A stretch of 64,000 bases of DNA from Hymenochaete sp. R1 (GCA_019400425.1 JAFREE010000068.1:1-64000); one strand, 5' to 3'. Positions 23,649-36,082 are shown, counted from the stretch's first letter. Program-made: numbers and translations. The notes: generated by a model not told the origin, from the sequence alone.

Positions 23649-24240
23649 ATTTTGAAAATTTCTCTCTCTCTTAATTCATTCAATGGAGAATGCAATGGAC
23701 AAATAGCACTCACTCCAACCCACCTGTATTTTAGTACACCTCTCATTATCCAAACCATTCTTTGTATCACTGTCGCTTCCCACTTCTTGTATATTCATTT
23801 CTTTTACTTTATTCTATTTATATCTGAACTAATGCGCTGCAGACATTCCATTTTTTCGGGCGAGTTTGTGTACAGTCTTGTAAAATATACAATGCTATTT
23901 CATAAGGACGTCGTCATAGATCAAATACTGTTCGTTCCCTATACATGTACAATGAACTGTATGCTGTGACATAAGAAGGCGTAATCAAATAGATAGATGC
24001 CAAAGGGAAGGGGTTCGTCGTTAAGGGTCGGTCGTAAACGAGTCATAAACAGTCCGCTGGGAGGGAATAATGAGAGTCAACCAAGTATGATACAGAGAAA
24101 ACCAGCTCTTCGCCGCCCGAGCTTTGTCGTACATGTAAGACAATCAACGAGAGAAAATAATGAGGAAAATGTGTAAGTGCAGAAGCTGGATGAGCAACAT
24201 CCACAGATTGCATTGTAAAGAAATGCATGTCACACATCTA
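23649..24240. terminator. Shared 3' region of the convergent bZIP and HMG genes
   Basis: AT-rich spacer with ATTTATA-type elements around 23810 and no coding frame of note. Both transcripts must end here, so overlap of their 3' ends is likely. Confidence 0.4.
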
Positions 24241-26351
24241 TTAAACATACCTCCCCGTGGAATAGTTTATCGAACCCAATGTACTTTCGAGAAAGAAGCT
24301 GGAGCTTGATCGGGTGGGTAGACTTGAACACCCAGACCCCAACGTGCTGAAACTCGAACTCAGGGCGCTCGCGGGGCTGGAACGGCCATCCTCACCGAAA
24401 CTAGCCTGAGAAAACTCTGCATCGAGATCAAACCCGCCCTCATCAAACAGCGGCAGATCGTACTGAGCGGTGCACGGGGCAGTGTCCCAGCTGATGGGTC
24501 CCATATTCGAGTTCGAAGTCGATGCCGGATCGTATGAAGGAGCGGAGAGCGAAGAAATGAATGGGTTATCGTATGGATCGATGTCGGGGACGTAATAGCC
24601 AAAATCTAGGTCCGAACTAGTCATGAAGGAGCCGCGTGAGGGGGATAATATCTTGGGACTCGATCCATTCGCGGAGAAGAAGGGGCTGCAGCTTGAGCTC
24701 ATACCCAGGATTGATGGGACGTGTTGTTGATCTTGGGCCCAGAGTGACGCGATAGCTTCAAGGGGTGAAGGCTCACTGGCGTTGACAGCCTCTGATGCGC
24801 CAGGGGGTGTCGTCGAGGCAGCAGGACCCTCTGCAGGCACATACGATTGCGCCGCAGACGCAGGGAGCATGGACGTCGTCTCGACATCAACGGAGAAGGC
24901 GCTCAAGCTCTTAGCGTCACCGTTGCTACCGTTACTGGAGGTCTGCTGCTTTTCTTGTTTAGAGCTGGAAGAACGGGACGAATTGTCAAACTGTATTTAG
25001 ATAAAACATAGATAAGATTAATAATTGTTTGTCTCGGATAGGTAGATAAGAATGGAATTCAGGGCGTACACATACCAATTGACCCACGCCTTCCAAACCA
25101 AGTGATCCGGAGCTAACCGCACCCAGTGCCACCTGTGCTACCCCACTCTGAATGAAAGTCTCGGAGACGTCCGTTGAATTCGCTCGAGCTTGGGGCTGCC
25201 AGAATGAAACAAGTTGAAAGCTGGGCGCAATCTCAATTCTATTATTACCATTGTCGAGCTCCATTGAAGACATCTGGTCTTCATTTTCTTCGTGAACAAT
25301 AGGTGCGCCGCAAGAATTGCCACAGAGAATAAGTGCCGGGGTAGAAGGTGATCTCGGAGAAGGCTGTACTATCTGCAGCGAGCCAATATCTTCATTTTGC
25401 TTGGAAAGTGAAGATGACAAAGTCGAACTCGTCAGAGAAGGGACAGGAGGGACGGTAGGCAACGTGCATGCTGAACTTTGCGGAAAGAATGAAGGGATTG
25501 GAGCATCGTTACTCGTCTCTAATGAGTTCGGCGCCGAGTCTATAGCTGCTCGAGAATCGTCGCATCTGCGAGCCGAATGAGACGCCTTATGACGAGCAGG
25601 CTTGAATCGGTACTCAGGATGCTTTGCTGCATGGATGATTTTTTCTTCATCAGCTCTTCTCATCCACGGTCCCTTGTCTTTTTCAGTCATCCGGTTCCAA
25701 ACATCAGATGCCTGCTTTGAGAGTGAGCCTTCGTCGTCTCCCTTCCTCGGAAGTGATTTTAGCGGCTTTCTAGTCGAAGGTAGATCGGTAAGTGAAACAA
25801 GGGCATAGTAGATGATGTCGGTCATGGTTGAAGGTCGGCCTGAGCCCGCGCCGGCGGCCATCTTGAAGGCCACGAAATCTGTTCGAAAGATTATGAAGGA
25901 ATTTCTAAACATGTAAAGATCATATGAGTAAACAAAGTTAGTAAGAAGCGGGTGCTAAATCGCACCTAGGTCGGGGAACGTAAGCAGCATTTTCAGCAAG
26001 CTTGCGAGCAATCTTGCGTTCCGTGGAGGTCCGAGCGCGTTGAGGTGCACGACCGGCCGCAGTGGCACTACGGGCTCCAATTAATGGCATAGTAGTTGAC
26101 CGGGGATGGTTGAGGCTCAGAGATGTGGCCGATGGGCTGGAGAAAGCTACTTCTTGAGACTTCCCAGGCAAGGTTGAGTGGCTTGTACAGGCTACACGCG
26201 GAACCTGCCGCGACGGGTATGGTAAAGAAAAAGAATCGTGATCGTGGTGGGCAACAAAACTATCGTTCGAAGGAAGCGGTACTGGTGGCTCCCAGCCTTG
26301 TACATTAACGTTGACGGCCCGACGAGGAAAAGCGCCGATAATCGCTGACAT
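24241..26351 (-). CDS. HMG-box (MATA-type) transcription factor
   Basis: Exons 26351-25966, 25904-25076 and 24990-24241 give 654 residues. The box starts at about residue 123, across the first intron, with VPRPRNSFIIFRTDFV, and resumes with LSKQASDVWNRMTEKDKGPW and HPEYRFKPARHK. This is the arrangement of fungal MATA_HMG proteins such as Rox1-like and pheromone-response regulators. Between helix 1 and helix 2 there are about 48 residues where about 13 are usual. No clean intron fits there, so I read it as a real insertion. Upstream is a basic segment (RTSTERKIARKLAEN); downstream are long Ser/Pro/Asp-rich regions typical of activation domains. The protein ends YSTGRYV, matching the end of the adjacent bZIP protein. 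Start: the first ATG in the open frame with a reasonable context; a longer 5' exon is possible. Confidence 0.9.
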
Positions 26352-26905
26352 TGCTAAAAACGATCTTAGATAGCTATTAGAAGAATGATAGCGGAAGGAA
26401 GCCCACCTATTCCAAGTCGTAATAAACGTTATGGGGCGCGAACAAAATTGAGTGGTGTGCAGCAAAAGAATCACGAAGTGCAATCCGGGCACTTGAGGAT
26501 AAATACGATCTTGAGAGGATGATGATGCGAAGAGTTCGAAATGTGCGTACATCGCCCCCATTTTATGTACGATTTTCTAGCGTCTAATCGGTGCTTCGGA
26601 TAGCGCCCCTCGATATGCACATCATCGAACGTAAACTCTAATTGCGCCGACGAACAATAGGACGAATCCAAGTACGCCGCTGGGGTGCTGAGCCCAATAG
26701 ATGTCTCTCCTTCTGTCTGTAAAAGGAAATATCTGGTTGCTATCTCCGAGGTCCGATACAATTGCAAAAGGGAGGGGGCATTCATGGGTATTCAGACTCT
26801 CGCGTGGTCGTGGAATGGAGAGAAGCTCACACTTAAGCACACAGCTAGCCCTAATCAAATGATCGACGGTATGAACCCAGTCCTGAATTCCTGAGATCCA
26901 TTCCA
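26352..26905. promoter_or_regulatory. Upstream region of the HMG gene
   Basis: Open frames occur on the minus strand here (for example ATG at 26785, 104 codons), but they lack recognisable features and more likely belong to the leader or a remnant. No TATA box is assigned. Confidence 0.3.
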
Positions 26906-27208
26906 CTAGGGAATCCGCCGGCTTCCGCACAAAAAAACAACAACAGCACAGGCCACCAATCCAGCTCCTATGTAGATAGGAAAGAGATAGATATCGTCAG
27001 TTTTTTTGTCGCAAAAGCCATAAGCAACCAATGCTAATGTCAATAGACTTACACTTTCTCGAAGTATATTCTGACCAGAGCCGCAAGTACCCCATGTCTT
27101 GGAATCTTCTCGGCTCAACAATCCCGCTGCGTGACATTTGAAAGAGGACTGGGGAATCCCAAATGTCCTCGGATTACTATTGCAATAGCCCACGTCGGAG
27201 TAGAACAA
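26906..27208 (-). CDS. Possible small membrane-anchored protein (partial model)
   Basis: A minus-strand frame without an ATG reads through three cysteines (VGYCNSN, SSFKCHAAG, WGTCGSGQ). It contains a possible intron from GTAAGT at about 27055 to ATAG near 26967, and ends in a hydrophobic segment GAGLVACAVVVFLCGSRRIP followed by a stop. A secreted Cys-containing domain with a C-terminal anchor would fit, but the 5' part was not found and the family is unknown. Confidence 0.28.
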   Translation of the reverse strand: MFYSDVGYCNSNPRTFGIPQSSFKCHAAGLLSREDSKTWGTCGSGQNILRESVSLLTLALVAYGFCDKKTDDIYLFPIYIGAGLVACAVVVFLCGSRRIP

Positions 27209-27239
27209 AGTTCATATCTTCCATCGAACGAACAACCCC

Positions 27240-28525
27240 GACTTTAAAGGATGGGCGCGTCATTGTCTGCGCATCTAGCGATCGGATAGAGGTACAACTT
27301 CCACGCCAGAAATCCTTCAACCGGCGAGCAACTGTAGTCGGCGGAGGAGTTGAACGATGTGCACCGGAACGCCGTCATGGTTGCGGAAGAGGTTGAAGGG
27401 TCGAAGATGTACTTTTAGGCCGAGCGTCTAAGCGCGTTTGACTTGCGGCAAAAGCCGAACCCTCCCTTTTTTTGTCTTTCGTCAAGCTTTCCCTCTCTCT
27501 CCCTCTCTCTTTGGCCAAGGAAGTAATGTCAGATTTCTCAACTTCACCCCTTAACCTCTTCGTTTCTCTTTAAGCTTGGACTCGAATGAACCCGGAGAAC
27601 TGGTCCGAAAAGACAAATTTTCTAGAAATTCCGAACATCACAGGTTGATACTTGGGACGTCCTTTTGATCACACCTAACGGGTGAGACATTTACATTGCT
27701 GACGACAAGTTTTGTTTTGTTTCATTCTCGGAATGTGCCTTAGGCTAACTTCTAGATTTATATGAGGCAATATACCAAGCAGATACAGCTTTCCTCCGAT
27801 CAAAGACATCGCCATTGAACTCCATTAATAAGAGAAAGTTAAGCGTTTTTTTAAGTTCAAAATTTTCTGTAAACGTCTTTGAAATCCTTCCCTATCGGAA
27901 CCGTCGTCGAGGAACTACTTTGCCCTTACTCTCCGCCCTGGGCTTTCCTTGCCACCGGGTCCCTTAAAAATATCCTCGACAATAAAAAAAGAAACATCTT
28001 TTGCCAGTCGTTCACTGCAAAATAAATTATTCGTCGAATTGGAGCGCTCCTCGGAATCAGACCTATCATTCTTCACGAGACCGCCTGTACACTGTACAAT
28101 GTACCCTTTTATTCACGATACGTGCAATTAGTTGCAACAGAATGTGCTTTCAATTGTGTCGTCAAAGGGCAGTGTCGAATGGTGATTAACAGTTTCTCTT
28201 TCCCTCGAGATATGCGTCTATCTCCACGAATCATGCTGGCTCCCAGCATAGTACTCAATATACTTATCAACCTAGTGAACTTGTCCTAAACTGTACAGCC
28301 ATAAAAGCGCTTTCATTTAATTTAATAAGAGGAAGGCGCTCTTACGTCATTCTCAAAACGGTGTCGCTTGCACGCGATCACGTGTATTTGCTGACAACAA
28401 AGTTGAACGACGCGGTTCGTGCGAAAACCACTTCTGTAACACTTCGACAACGACGACAAACATCCCAGGTTTCCAACGCGCTCAGCGACAAAGACATCAG
28501 TAAACACGAAGGCCAACAACTCGCC
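27240..28525. other. Gene-free stretch upstream of the kinesin gene
   Basis: No coding feature is seen. Around 27419-27476 a short segment (GGCCGAGCGTCTAAG ... TTTTTTT) resembles the first half of a tRNA-Leu/Ser with a T-run, but no B box follows. CTCTCTCC repeats occur at 27491-27511. The 28320-28525 part is presumably the kinesin leader. Confidence 0.35.
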
Positions 28526-31500
28526 ATGGCCGCGCGGAGATCTTTGATTCCTTGTACGGTGTCTATGGCTTCTTCAGGTCGTACCAGCCAGATTGGAGCA
28601 CCGTCGCCAACAGCCAGTCCCAACGTCAAGCGCTACAAAGCGTCACTTTCAACAGAGTCAAAGACACGCATGATGACCAAGTCATCCTCGACGTCCAATC
28701 TTGATTCGCCAAGGACGCCGTCTCGCTCGCGACCGAACTCGAGACCAACTACCCCTATCATGCCAGGTAGCCCGCGAACAACTACTCGTAGTCAGAGTCG
28801 ATGTGACGATATCTTCATGGAGAGCGAGATGGATGTCAGCAGAATCGATCCGGAGCGAGCGCTCGTTGATGCGGAGAATGTGGACATTGATATGAGTGCA
28901 GAGATCGACGAGAGAGAGATAAGGGCATTGCAGTACGGAATGGAAGACAAAGTGCATGTATCTGTGAGGTGCGACTACACAATGCCTATCTGAAAACCGG
29001 TCTCTTAACTCAATGTACTCCAGGGTGCGACCGTCGAATGATTCTCAGGCTTGGACAGTCGCTCCTGAGGACCGTTCGCTGAGGCTTATCCCTCAATACC
29101 ACAAATCGACCAGTGCTCCTGCTCCCGAATACCGTTACGACGAAGTCTTCACTGGTACAGACAATAAACCTGTCTATGTTGCCGCTGCGAGGAGCCATGT
29201 CACCGCCGCCATGGAAGGCTATAACTCTGTCGTATTCGCATATGGTCAAACCGCGTCAGGGAAGACGTTCACGCTTACAGGTAACGATGCCGAGCCCGGT
29301 ATTATTCCCCGCGCCATGAAGGATGTCTTTGCCCATATTCGCCGCACGCCAACGCGGGAGTACCTTCTTCGATGCTCATACCTTGAAATTTACAACGAAG
29401 CAATTTTTGACCTTCTTGCCCCACCATCATCACGCGCAGCGAATACGGTCCAAGTCCAGGGAATCGGTGATAACGTTTATCTCGCACCACTTCGAGAGGA
29501 AGTTGTGACGAGCCTGAAAGGGGTCCATGAAGTTTTGGAGCGTGGGTATGGCAACCGACGGACAGCAAGCACCGATTGGAACGACAGGAGCTCGCGTAGT
29601 CATTCCGTATTTCGACTGGTTATCGAGAGTAGGGAGCGCGGTTTAGTTGAGAAGGAGGACGAAAGACTCACACCTTCCTTCGTTCCTCCGACTCCTGGCG
29701 GTCCAAGATTGCAGAGCAGAGGAGGTCGAAGTGTTCAGACGAGTGTCTTGGTCAGTACAGATACTGTCTCATGCCTTAGCTGGAGCTAACGCCTGAGACT
29801 TCAGAGTCTAATCGATCTTGCTGGCTCGGAACGCGCGACTTCAGACAAGGATAGGACTCGAGAGGGACGTTATATTAATACCAGTCTCCTGACTCTGGGC
29901 ACTGTCATAGGCACGCTTGCAGAAAATGCATCTAAGAGAAAAAGGTAATTTCTACTACCCAATATTGCAAATGCGTGACTTATCATGCCTTCGCAGTGAC
30001 CATGTTCCGTTTAGGAATTCGAAGCTCACGCGCATGCTCCAGCCATCTTTGTCCGGGAATGCACGCATATCAGTCATTGCCACGATCAATCCTAGCCCAA
30101 ATGCCGTTGCTGAATCAACAAGCACGCTCCTCTTCGCTCAGAGAGTCAAGCGCGTTCAGGTTTGTACCTTTATCAGTCCCACATGTTTTGCACTTAACCC
30201 TGAATGAATTCACTTCCAGTTAAATGCGAAGAAGAAAGAGGTAGTCGATACAGACGCTCTTTTGGAACGTTATAGGAAAGAAATTGAGGACCTCAAGCAA
30301 AGGCTGACAGAGCGAGAGGCAGTTGCACCCGTGCAAAAGAGGCGTTTGAGTGCTAAGGAGGTTTGTGTCCTCGACTATTTACTTTGCTCAGTTCTTACAT
30401 GTATGTCTATAGCAACTAGACGAGAGCCGCGCCATGCATGACCTAAACTCGCGCATCCAGCAACTCACTAAACTTATTCTAACAAGCCAGTCTGTGGACG
30501 AGTCAAAGGGAGACCAGTCTCGCCCTGCCAGTCCCTCCAAGTTGGATTTCAATCTCGAACCTTATCAGGTAAGCCTGTTCTTTCCTTATGAGCCAATCTC
30601 ATCTAACAACGCGACATCATTGCAGCTCCAACAAGAACTATTGGCCTCGCACCGACAGATCGAGTCTCAGGCCAATCAAATACTGTCGCTTGAAGCGGCC
30701 CTTCTGGCACGTCCTGAGATACCCGCCGATGCCCCGGAGCAAGAGAAGGACAGACTCATCGCTGAGCAGGCAAAGTCAATCAGGGAGCTAGAGACCGTCG
30801 TTAGCGGCTATGAGGAGAACCTAGGTGAACCATTAAGGGCTGTTAAGGAAGATGTCGAGAGGGAATGGATTGCAAGGGTGGAAGAGGAAAAATCAAAACG
30901 GGAAGAAAAAGAGGCTTGGGCGCAAGAGCTAGTCAAGCAGTTGGAAAGGGAGAAAAATGTAGGCCGCCGACTTCCACAATAAAAAATGTATGAACGCTTA
31001 TGATATATTCATTAGATTCGGACAAAACTGGAGGAAGAGCGACACGCTCTCGTTTCTTTCGTTTCGCGGTTCGATGCCCTCGGCCTCGCTTCCGAACCCA
31101 CGATACCAACACGCCTTCGCCAACCCTCTTCTCTTCCACTAGGCCCGACAGCATTCGCATCCCGCCGCCGTCGCTCGTACAATACCTCTGCATCGTCTTT
31201 GAGCACGTCCCAGTCATCATCTTTGCTCACGACCGTGCCGGAGGTGGACTCTCTCAATAACTCGCTCGCACTCTCGATCGCTCTTACGGGAGACGAGGAT
31301 GTCAATGCTGATCCTTTCACTAGCAGTCCCATCAAGGGCCTCAGAATACGAAACAAGTTGAAGGACAACGATCTGGCTCGTAGTGTCAGAGAGGCTCCTA
31401 GTTTACTAGACTTCTCAGGTGATATGGCAGAGGTCGAAGGGATGATCGACTTGAGTTTCGAGGGCGTTCAGACGAGTTTCTGCACTGATGTTGTTCGTGA

Positions 31501-31633
31501 TGGCTGCCCGCGCGATGACCCGTCGGATCCGAACGGGACACCAACGGACAAGGGCAATGGGAAAAGTGGTGGCAGAAGGTCAGTGGAAGCAGAAAAGATG
31601 GAAAAGGAGAACATCTTCCCCGCTACGTCTTGA
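28526..31633 (+). CDS. Kinesin-7 (CENP-E/Kip2-type) motor protein
   Basis: Eight exons (28526-28968, 29024-29750, 29805-29944, 29997-30159, 30220-30360, 30413-30568, 30626-30958, 31016-31633) give 906 residues, all in phase. Residues 1-140 are Ser/Pro/Arg-rich and probably phosphorylated. The motor spans about 143-491: HVSVRVRP at its start, P-loop [20 protein letters not shown], switch [12 protein letters not shown] and switch [12 protein letters not shown], then [19 protein letters not shown] and the neck. GQTASGKT (Ser where most kinesins have Gly) is typical of the kinesin-7 group. Coiled coil follows (about 495-720), then a Ser-rich tail ending [10 protein letters not shown]. The KEN triplet near the end could be a degradation box. 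It should act as a plus-end-directed microtubule motor in nuclear migration or mitosis. The start was chosen at ATG in CTCGCCATGGCC. Confidence 0.95.
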
Positions 31634-33949
31634 TCTTTCTTTGTCTTTCTTGGAGGTCGGCCGTTCGCACGCACGGGTGTGTTGGTGCGTAGGTTTTCTT
31701 TTGGTCCGTAATTTATTTCGAACTGCATTCCTAGGGCTGGCTGAGTTGCATGTTTCGTCTTCATTGCATTTCATACATTCTATTTATTGAGAAGACAACT
31801 AACTGTTGTAATGTAGTTCTACTCGTTCTCATTCTTTTCGATAGACCATTCCATGCCCGATGTAGACCATCCCATGCTCACAGACTGGTATTTTTCCAGA
31901 GTTTTGCGCATTCATGGATATGCCGACATTATACGTGACAAATCATAATACACACCCACCTTCTTGTATGTTTCAACCTTCATTGTCTAACTGTTGTATT
32001 GTTCTTTATATAGTTTAAGGGCTCGTCCGATAACTCTGATATCGGGCTTCTACCCTCTCCACTCTGGATCTCGCCGAAGATTCTATTAGTTTTGCAAAAG
32101 ATTTCCCTAAGGTCCTGGTCAGCTGGGCGGTCAAGTTCATTATATGGGTCGAAAATCGCCACTATTTCTTTTAGCTTTGTTTTGATCTCTGAAAGCTCGA
32201 TTCGGTCCTAGCCTAGATGACATAGTTATTGTCGTGGTGGTGAGTGATGGAAGGAGACAATACTTTGCCTTTGTTTATGCCGGCGAGCTTCGCACTTTTG
32301 TCCTCAGGTAAGCAAAGTATCACTATACGTCTTGATAGTTTTGACTGACACTGCTCAATGCTTAATCAGCGGTTGCTCTGATTGAACTTCCCGTTTGTCT
32401 ATCCGATTTCTAATTTTAACACGGAGCAGATAAGCTGCACTGGTGGTAGAGTGGTAATTCCCTTTTATTCTTACTCTTCTCATCAATAATTACTGAAAAT
32501 TTGTCTCCTTCCTCTAGGGTGATGCTCGATACCCCGCCTGAGTCATATAGGCGTGACCCGAAATTTCCCTGCCTCAGCGATTTATGGTCTTTACCGAATC
32601 AATAAAATCAGTCCGATCGTCGACCCCATCTTACTATCAATGCACGGAAGATGATCATCAAGACATGTCGATAAATGTCTTGACTCGCTTCTTCGCTGCT
32701 CCGTGTGTACTCAATCCCACTACATCTGTAATTGTATCAATTTGCTAACGGCGCAAAATGAAGCGCTAATGATCCGTTCAAATTGGTACAGAAGTTGAGA
32801 CAGATATATCGGGAACTGATGAAAGCGCTAGTAGGAAACGGCTTCCTCTCGACCAGTGTCGCGATGCTCGCAGCTTCAGCTTCACCACTCGTCTCACTTC
32901 GCGTCCTGGGCGCCTGCGCTCAGACGCATCCGGGCATCATGATGTGGTATACAACTCTCTCTAGCGCGGTGCAAGCACAAGCTTGTAACTCCCCGCAAGG
33001 CTGGACTGCAATCCGCCCAGTGGTGCGTGTAGTCAAACACTTCCGAATTCGGCTTTACCGAGTCTCCGACTTCATAAAGCTCGTTATCATATTGAGCAGC
33101 TAAACAACCAGACTGTCGGACCGCCGTCTGATATGGGCCTTTGAAACAAGGTCCTCGACTATTCTTTTGACTTATTTACTACTTGCCTTTAGATTTTTGC
33201 GAATGACGGAAACTACGACAAGATAATTACTGTGGCAGCAGGGCACCGGACAGTGAATGTCACTTTTAAAGATCAGGTAAGATTTCTTCTGATTCCTCAG
33301 ACTACTAACTACTTTTACTAACCTCAATCCCTGCTTCTCTTTCCCGTTTAAAACATTCGCGCAGTGCGGGAGTTGTATTCCTACCGAGATCGAAGCCTCA
33401 TCAACGATATTTTCGAACTTAGTAGGATGAAATCGTTGCTCAGTGCCGTGGAGCTTCGCTATAGAATGGATGGTTACCCTGGTCCCCTTTCTTCCCTGAT
33501 ATATATTTGAGCATGCGATATGCTGTTTCGTGTTGTGAAAGTGACGTTCTGGAGCAAGACAACTGCTATGCAAACATCATAGAGGCCCGCATTCGGGAGC
33601 TGCCGGAATGACGTAAGATATCGCGTCACAAGAAAAAAGAGGGGAAAGGCCTTTTTTTCTCCTTTCCTTTTCTCCTCCTCGTTTGATCAAGCTCAGAGCA
33701 CTTTAAATTAGAGAATAGACATACTCAGTCCCAACGTAGAGCTCAACAAAGGCGATATTCTACTCATACACGACACAGGTGACATTCACATCATGATGTA
33801 AGGTTCGATCGACCTGTACGATCTCTAACCCACTTATTCTTACAAAGGCGATGTTATGATTCGTAAGTCAACTCACTCCAAAAATAAGTTGCTAATAATG
33901 ATCGCTTGTGAGAATGGGTACGCTCATCTGTCACGGTTTGCACTGTACT
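31634..33949. other. Gene-poor stretch downstream of the kinesin gene
   Basis: No gene is recognised. A plus-strand frame at about 32860-33020 (MLAASASPLVSLRVLGAC and on), followed after a possible intron by IFANDGNYDKIITVAAGH at about 33193, looks weakly coding and may be a secreted-protein remnant. About 32440-32560 has a tRNA-like A box and a loose B box but no acceptor stem. Confidence 0.3.
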
Positions 33950-35037
33950 CACCGGACTACATTCTAAGATTTAGATGCCGATGCTGTCTCCCACACTACC
34001 ACAATCAAACACTGGATCATCATCCGGCGTTCTCTTGCGTGGGATCGACTATTGATGTTTCAAAACATTGGTTGCTCTCCGTTTTCCAATACTTCTCATA
34101 TGTCGGCTGCGCATGACAGAAAATTTTCCCTCGCCCCAGATTGGAATTGGTCGGTACCTTGCATTCTCCGTTGGCTACCATGTCGATTGACAGACCGAAT
34201 CCGTAAACTACAAACATTATCTTCGTATTTCCGGGATCGGTAAACCACTCTGATGTAAGAGGCGTAAAGGAAATCCGTTTACTGATCCAACACTATCACT
34301 TTGAACGGGAGTCTTGAAAAATAAGCTACGATTCTGCGGTCTTTCGCCTTTCTAAATTATGAATGTTAGTGCAATTTCTGCATCTACTTCGGGTGACGAT
34401 ACTAGAAGGTAAGCACTATGCCCCTTTCAACTGCGTCCTATAAACATGCCCTTCAGTAAATCGACTGCAAACCATCAACTATTGTTGCTGGTGGCAATTT
34501 TTCATATAGGATTGCTTTCTCAAGACCCTAATATGCAAGCTCAGCATCGTAGCAATGTTCATGCTTCATTTCTCATCGCTTCATTTAACATTTCCCGAGA
34601 ATCTGATTTAGCTGCCAACAGACTCTACGCGTCCATTTTACTTCCCAGCGGATCTCTGACATACCGACAAACTGCATTGACCGACGTGCGACACTTTCGG
34701 GTTATTTCCATCGCCCACGGACGCTCAGCAAACTGACAAGTCAGCGTTGGGAACATCGCGAAAGTCATGCGCACGCTTGGCGCGTTGTGGTCCTTGGACG
34801 CTGTCGCGCTCAAGCAGCGCCCTGTTTCATCCTCATGTTTAGTTTGGTCACCTGAATCGCATTCGTCTCGCAAAAGGACTTCGCATTGGCTAAACACTCC
34901 AAGTGAGTCCAATATGTCACTGCCGAGCTACTCCCACTACCCGCTGACAGCGGTCTGAATCTCACGGTTTACGAAAGACGGGGATGGCTTGCGAGATGAA
35001 CACCGAAGAATGTACCGTGTCGATTGCCTATGAAATG

Positions 35038-35044
35038 TATAAAA
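35038..35044 (+). promoter_or_regulatory. TATA box of glycopeptide gene A
   Basis: TATAAAA lies 106 bases before the ATG and is conserved in the other copy, which supports a strong, inducible-type promoter. Confidence 0.7.
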
Positions 35045-35149
35045 GACATAAGAAGTTGACTGGAATAAAGTAGCAGACAACAAGTCTCTAAATATTTCAG
35101 TCAACTGCCAGCATTAAAATCGAGCCTTCTCAGCATCAATATTATCGCT

Positions 35150-36082
35150 ATGAAGTACACTACGGCATTCCTCACACTTGCTTCTCTCATTCTTTCCGGT
35201 ACAAACGCTCAAGGAGAGACTCACACAGTCACCTTTACAAACAAGTGAGTATCCTCATTGTTGGCCTATCTCTTCGAGCTACTCATGGGCTTTTACTTTC
35301 AGCTGTGGTCATGGAACTGTCAGCATTGATTCGTGAAGAATCGTACGATTTTGGCTAAAGAACTTTGTTTGTAGCCTAAACTCAAGTCGGGCGGCGCGAC
35401 CTTGAACTCGGCCAATCCCAACTCCTTCACCTCCAGTGGTCCGATTACCTCTGCCATAGCGTACGTTTCTATATGCAGCGAGGATGCGAAACAACTTATT
35501 AAAACGCGTCTTTTCTCTTTCTAATAGCTACCTCGACAACGGTAATGAATTTAGCTTTGGGATACCTTTGCTTAATTGACTTTGCCTTCAGGGAGTTGTG
35601 GCGATAACGGTGAAGGTTGTACATTACTCGAACTCAATCTTCAAAACGCCGGTGTCGGAGGGAACAGCGTAGACATCTCCCTTATCGCACCGTAAGCCTC
35701 CATATTCTCGTCCATACCCTAATAAGTCCTCATTGCATTCAAAATCAGGCACACTTTTTCCGACGCGGTCGGTTTTGCTTACACAAATGGATGTGACGGC
35801 CAAGGAGCCGCCTGTGAGCCAAACATGTTACTATCGTTTTTTAAAAAATCTTGGTACCAATCAACCTTTTAGGTGGCGAGGCAACGTGCAACACGGCTTT
35901 CCGTCAGCCAGATGACACTTGTGTCCAAGTCGGATGTCCGTCTGCTAATGTACGTTACCAAGAATACTCGCGACCTTTCATCAGTTTTTTGACTGCCACG
36001 TATTTTACAGGTTGGGCTCGCTGTGACGTTCTGTAACGTCCAGACTGGATTCAACCCCCCGAAGCCTGGTTGCAATCCATGA
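35150..36082 (+). CDS. Small secreted Cys-rich 'glycopeptide' family protein, copy A
   Basis: Eight exons (35150-35244, 35303-35318, 35375-35460, 35528-35541, 35592-35691, 35749-35813, 35873-35949, 36011-36082) give 174 residues; exons 2 and 4 are only 16 and 14 nt. A signal peptide is clear (MKYTTAFLTLASLILSG, cleavage near TNAQG). The mature protein begins THTVTFTNKCGHGTPKLK, then SAIAYLDNG, GEGCTLLELNLQN, FAYTNGCDGQGAAC, TAFRQPDDTCVQVGCP and VTFCNVQTG, ending PKPGCNP. This order of Cys and glycine motifs is that of proteins annotated 'glycopeptide' in many agaricomycetes, a secreted and perhaps thaumatin-like fold of unknown activity. The junction choices were set by phase and by the identical layout in the second copy. 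Expected to be extracellular or wall-bound. Confidence 0.87.

Larger units (their letters stand above)
33950..36082 (+). repeat. Tandem duplication, copy A (glycopeptide gene plus upstream region)
   Basis: Copy A aligns with 36880-39065 at a constant offset of about 2930 bases. Anchors are GGGATCGACT (34041 and 36971), TATGTCGGCTGCGCAT against TATGTCTGCTGCGCAT, the TATA box (35038 and 37976), CAGACAAC.AGTCT in the leader, and the whole gene. Coding parts are much better conserved than upstream parts. Confidence 0.85.

Noticed and set aside
27419..27476. tRNA-Leu/Ser-like A box (GGCCGAGCGTCTAAG) followed by a T7 run
   Set aside because: No GGTTCGA-type B box and no closing acceptor stem; at best a dead fragment.
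32440..32560. tRNA-Gly-like sequence (GCACTGGTGGTAGAGTGGTAA and a loose B box GCTCGATACC)
   Set aside because: No complementary acceptor stem, no plausible anticodon arm, and the B box has mismatches at the invariant positions.
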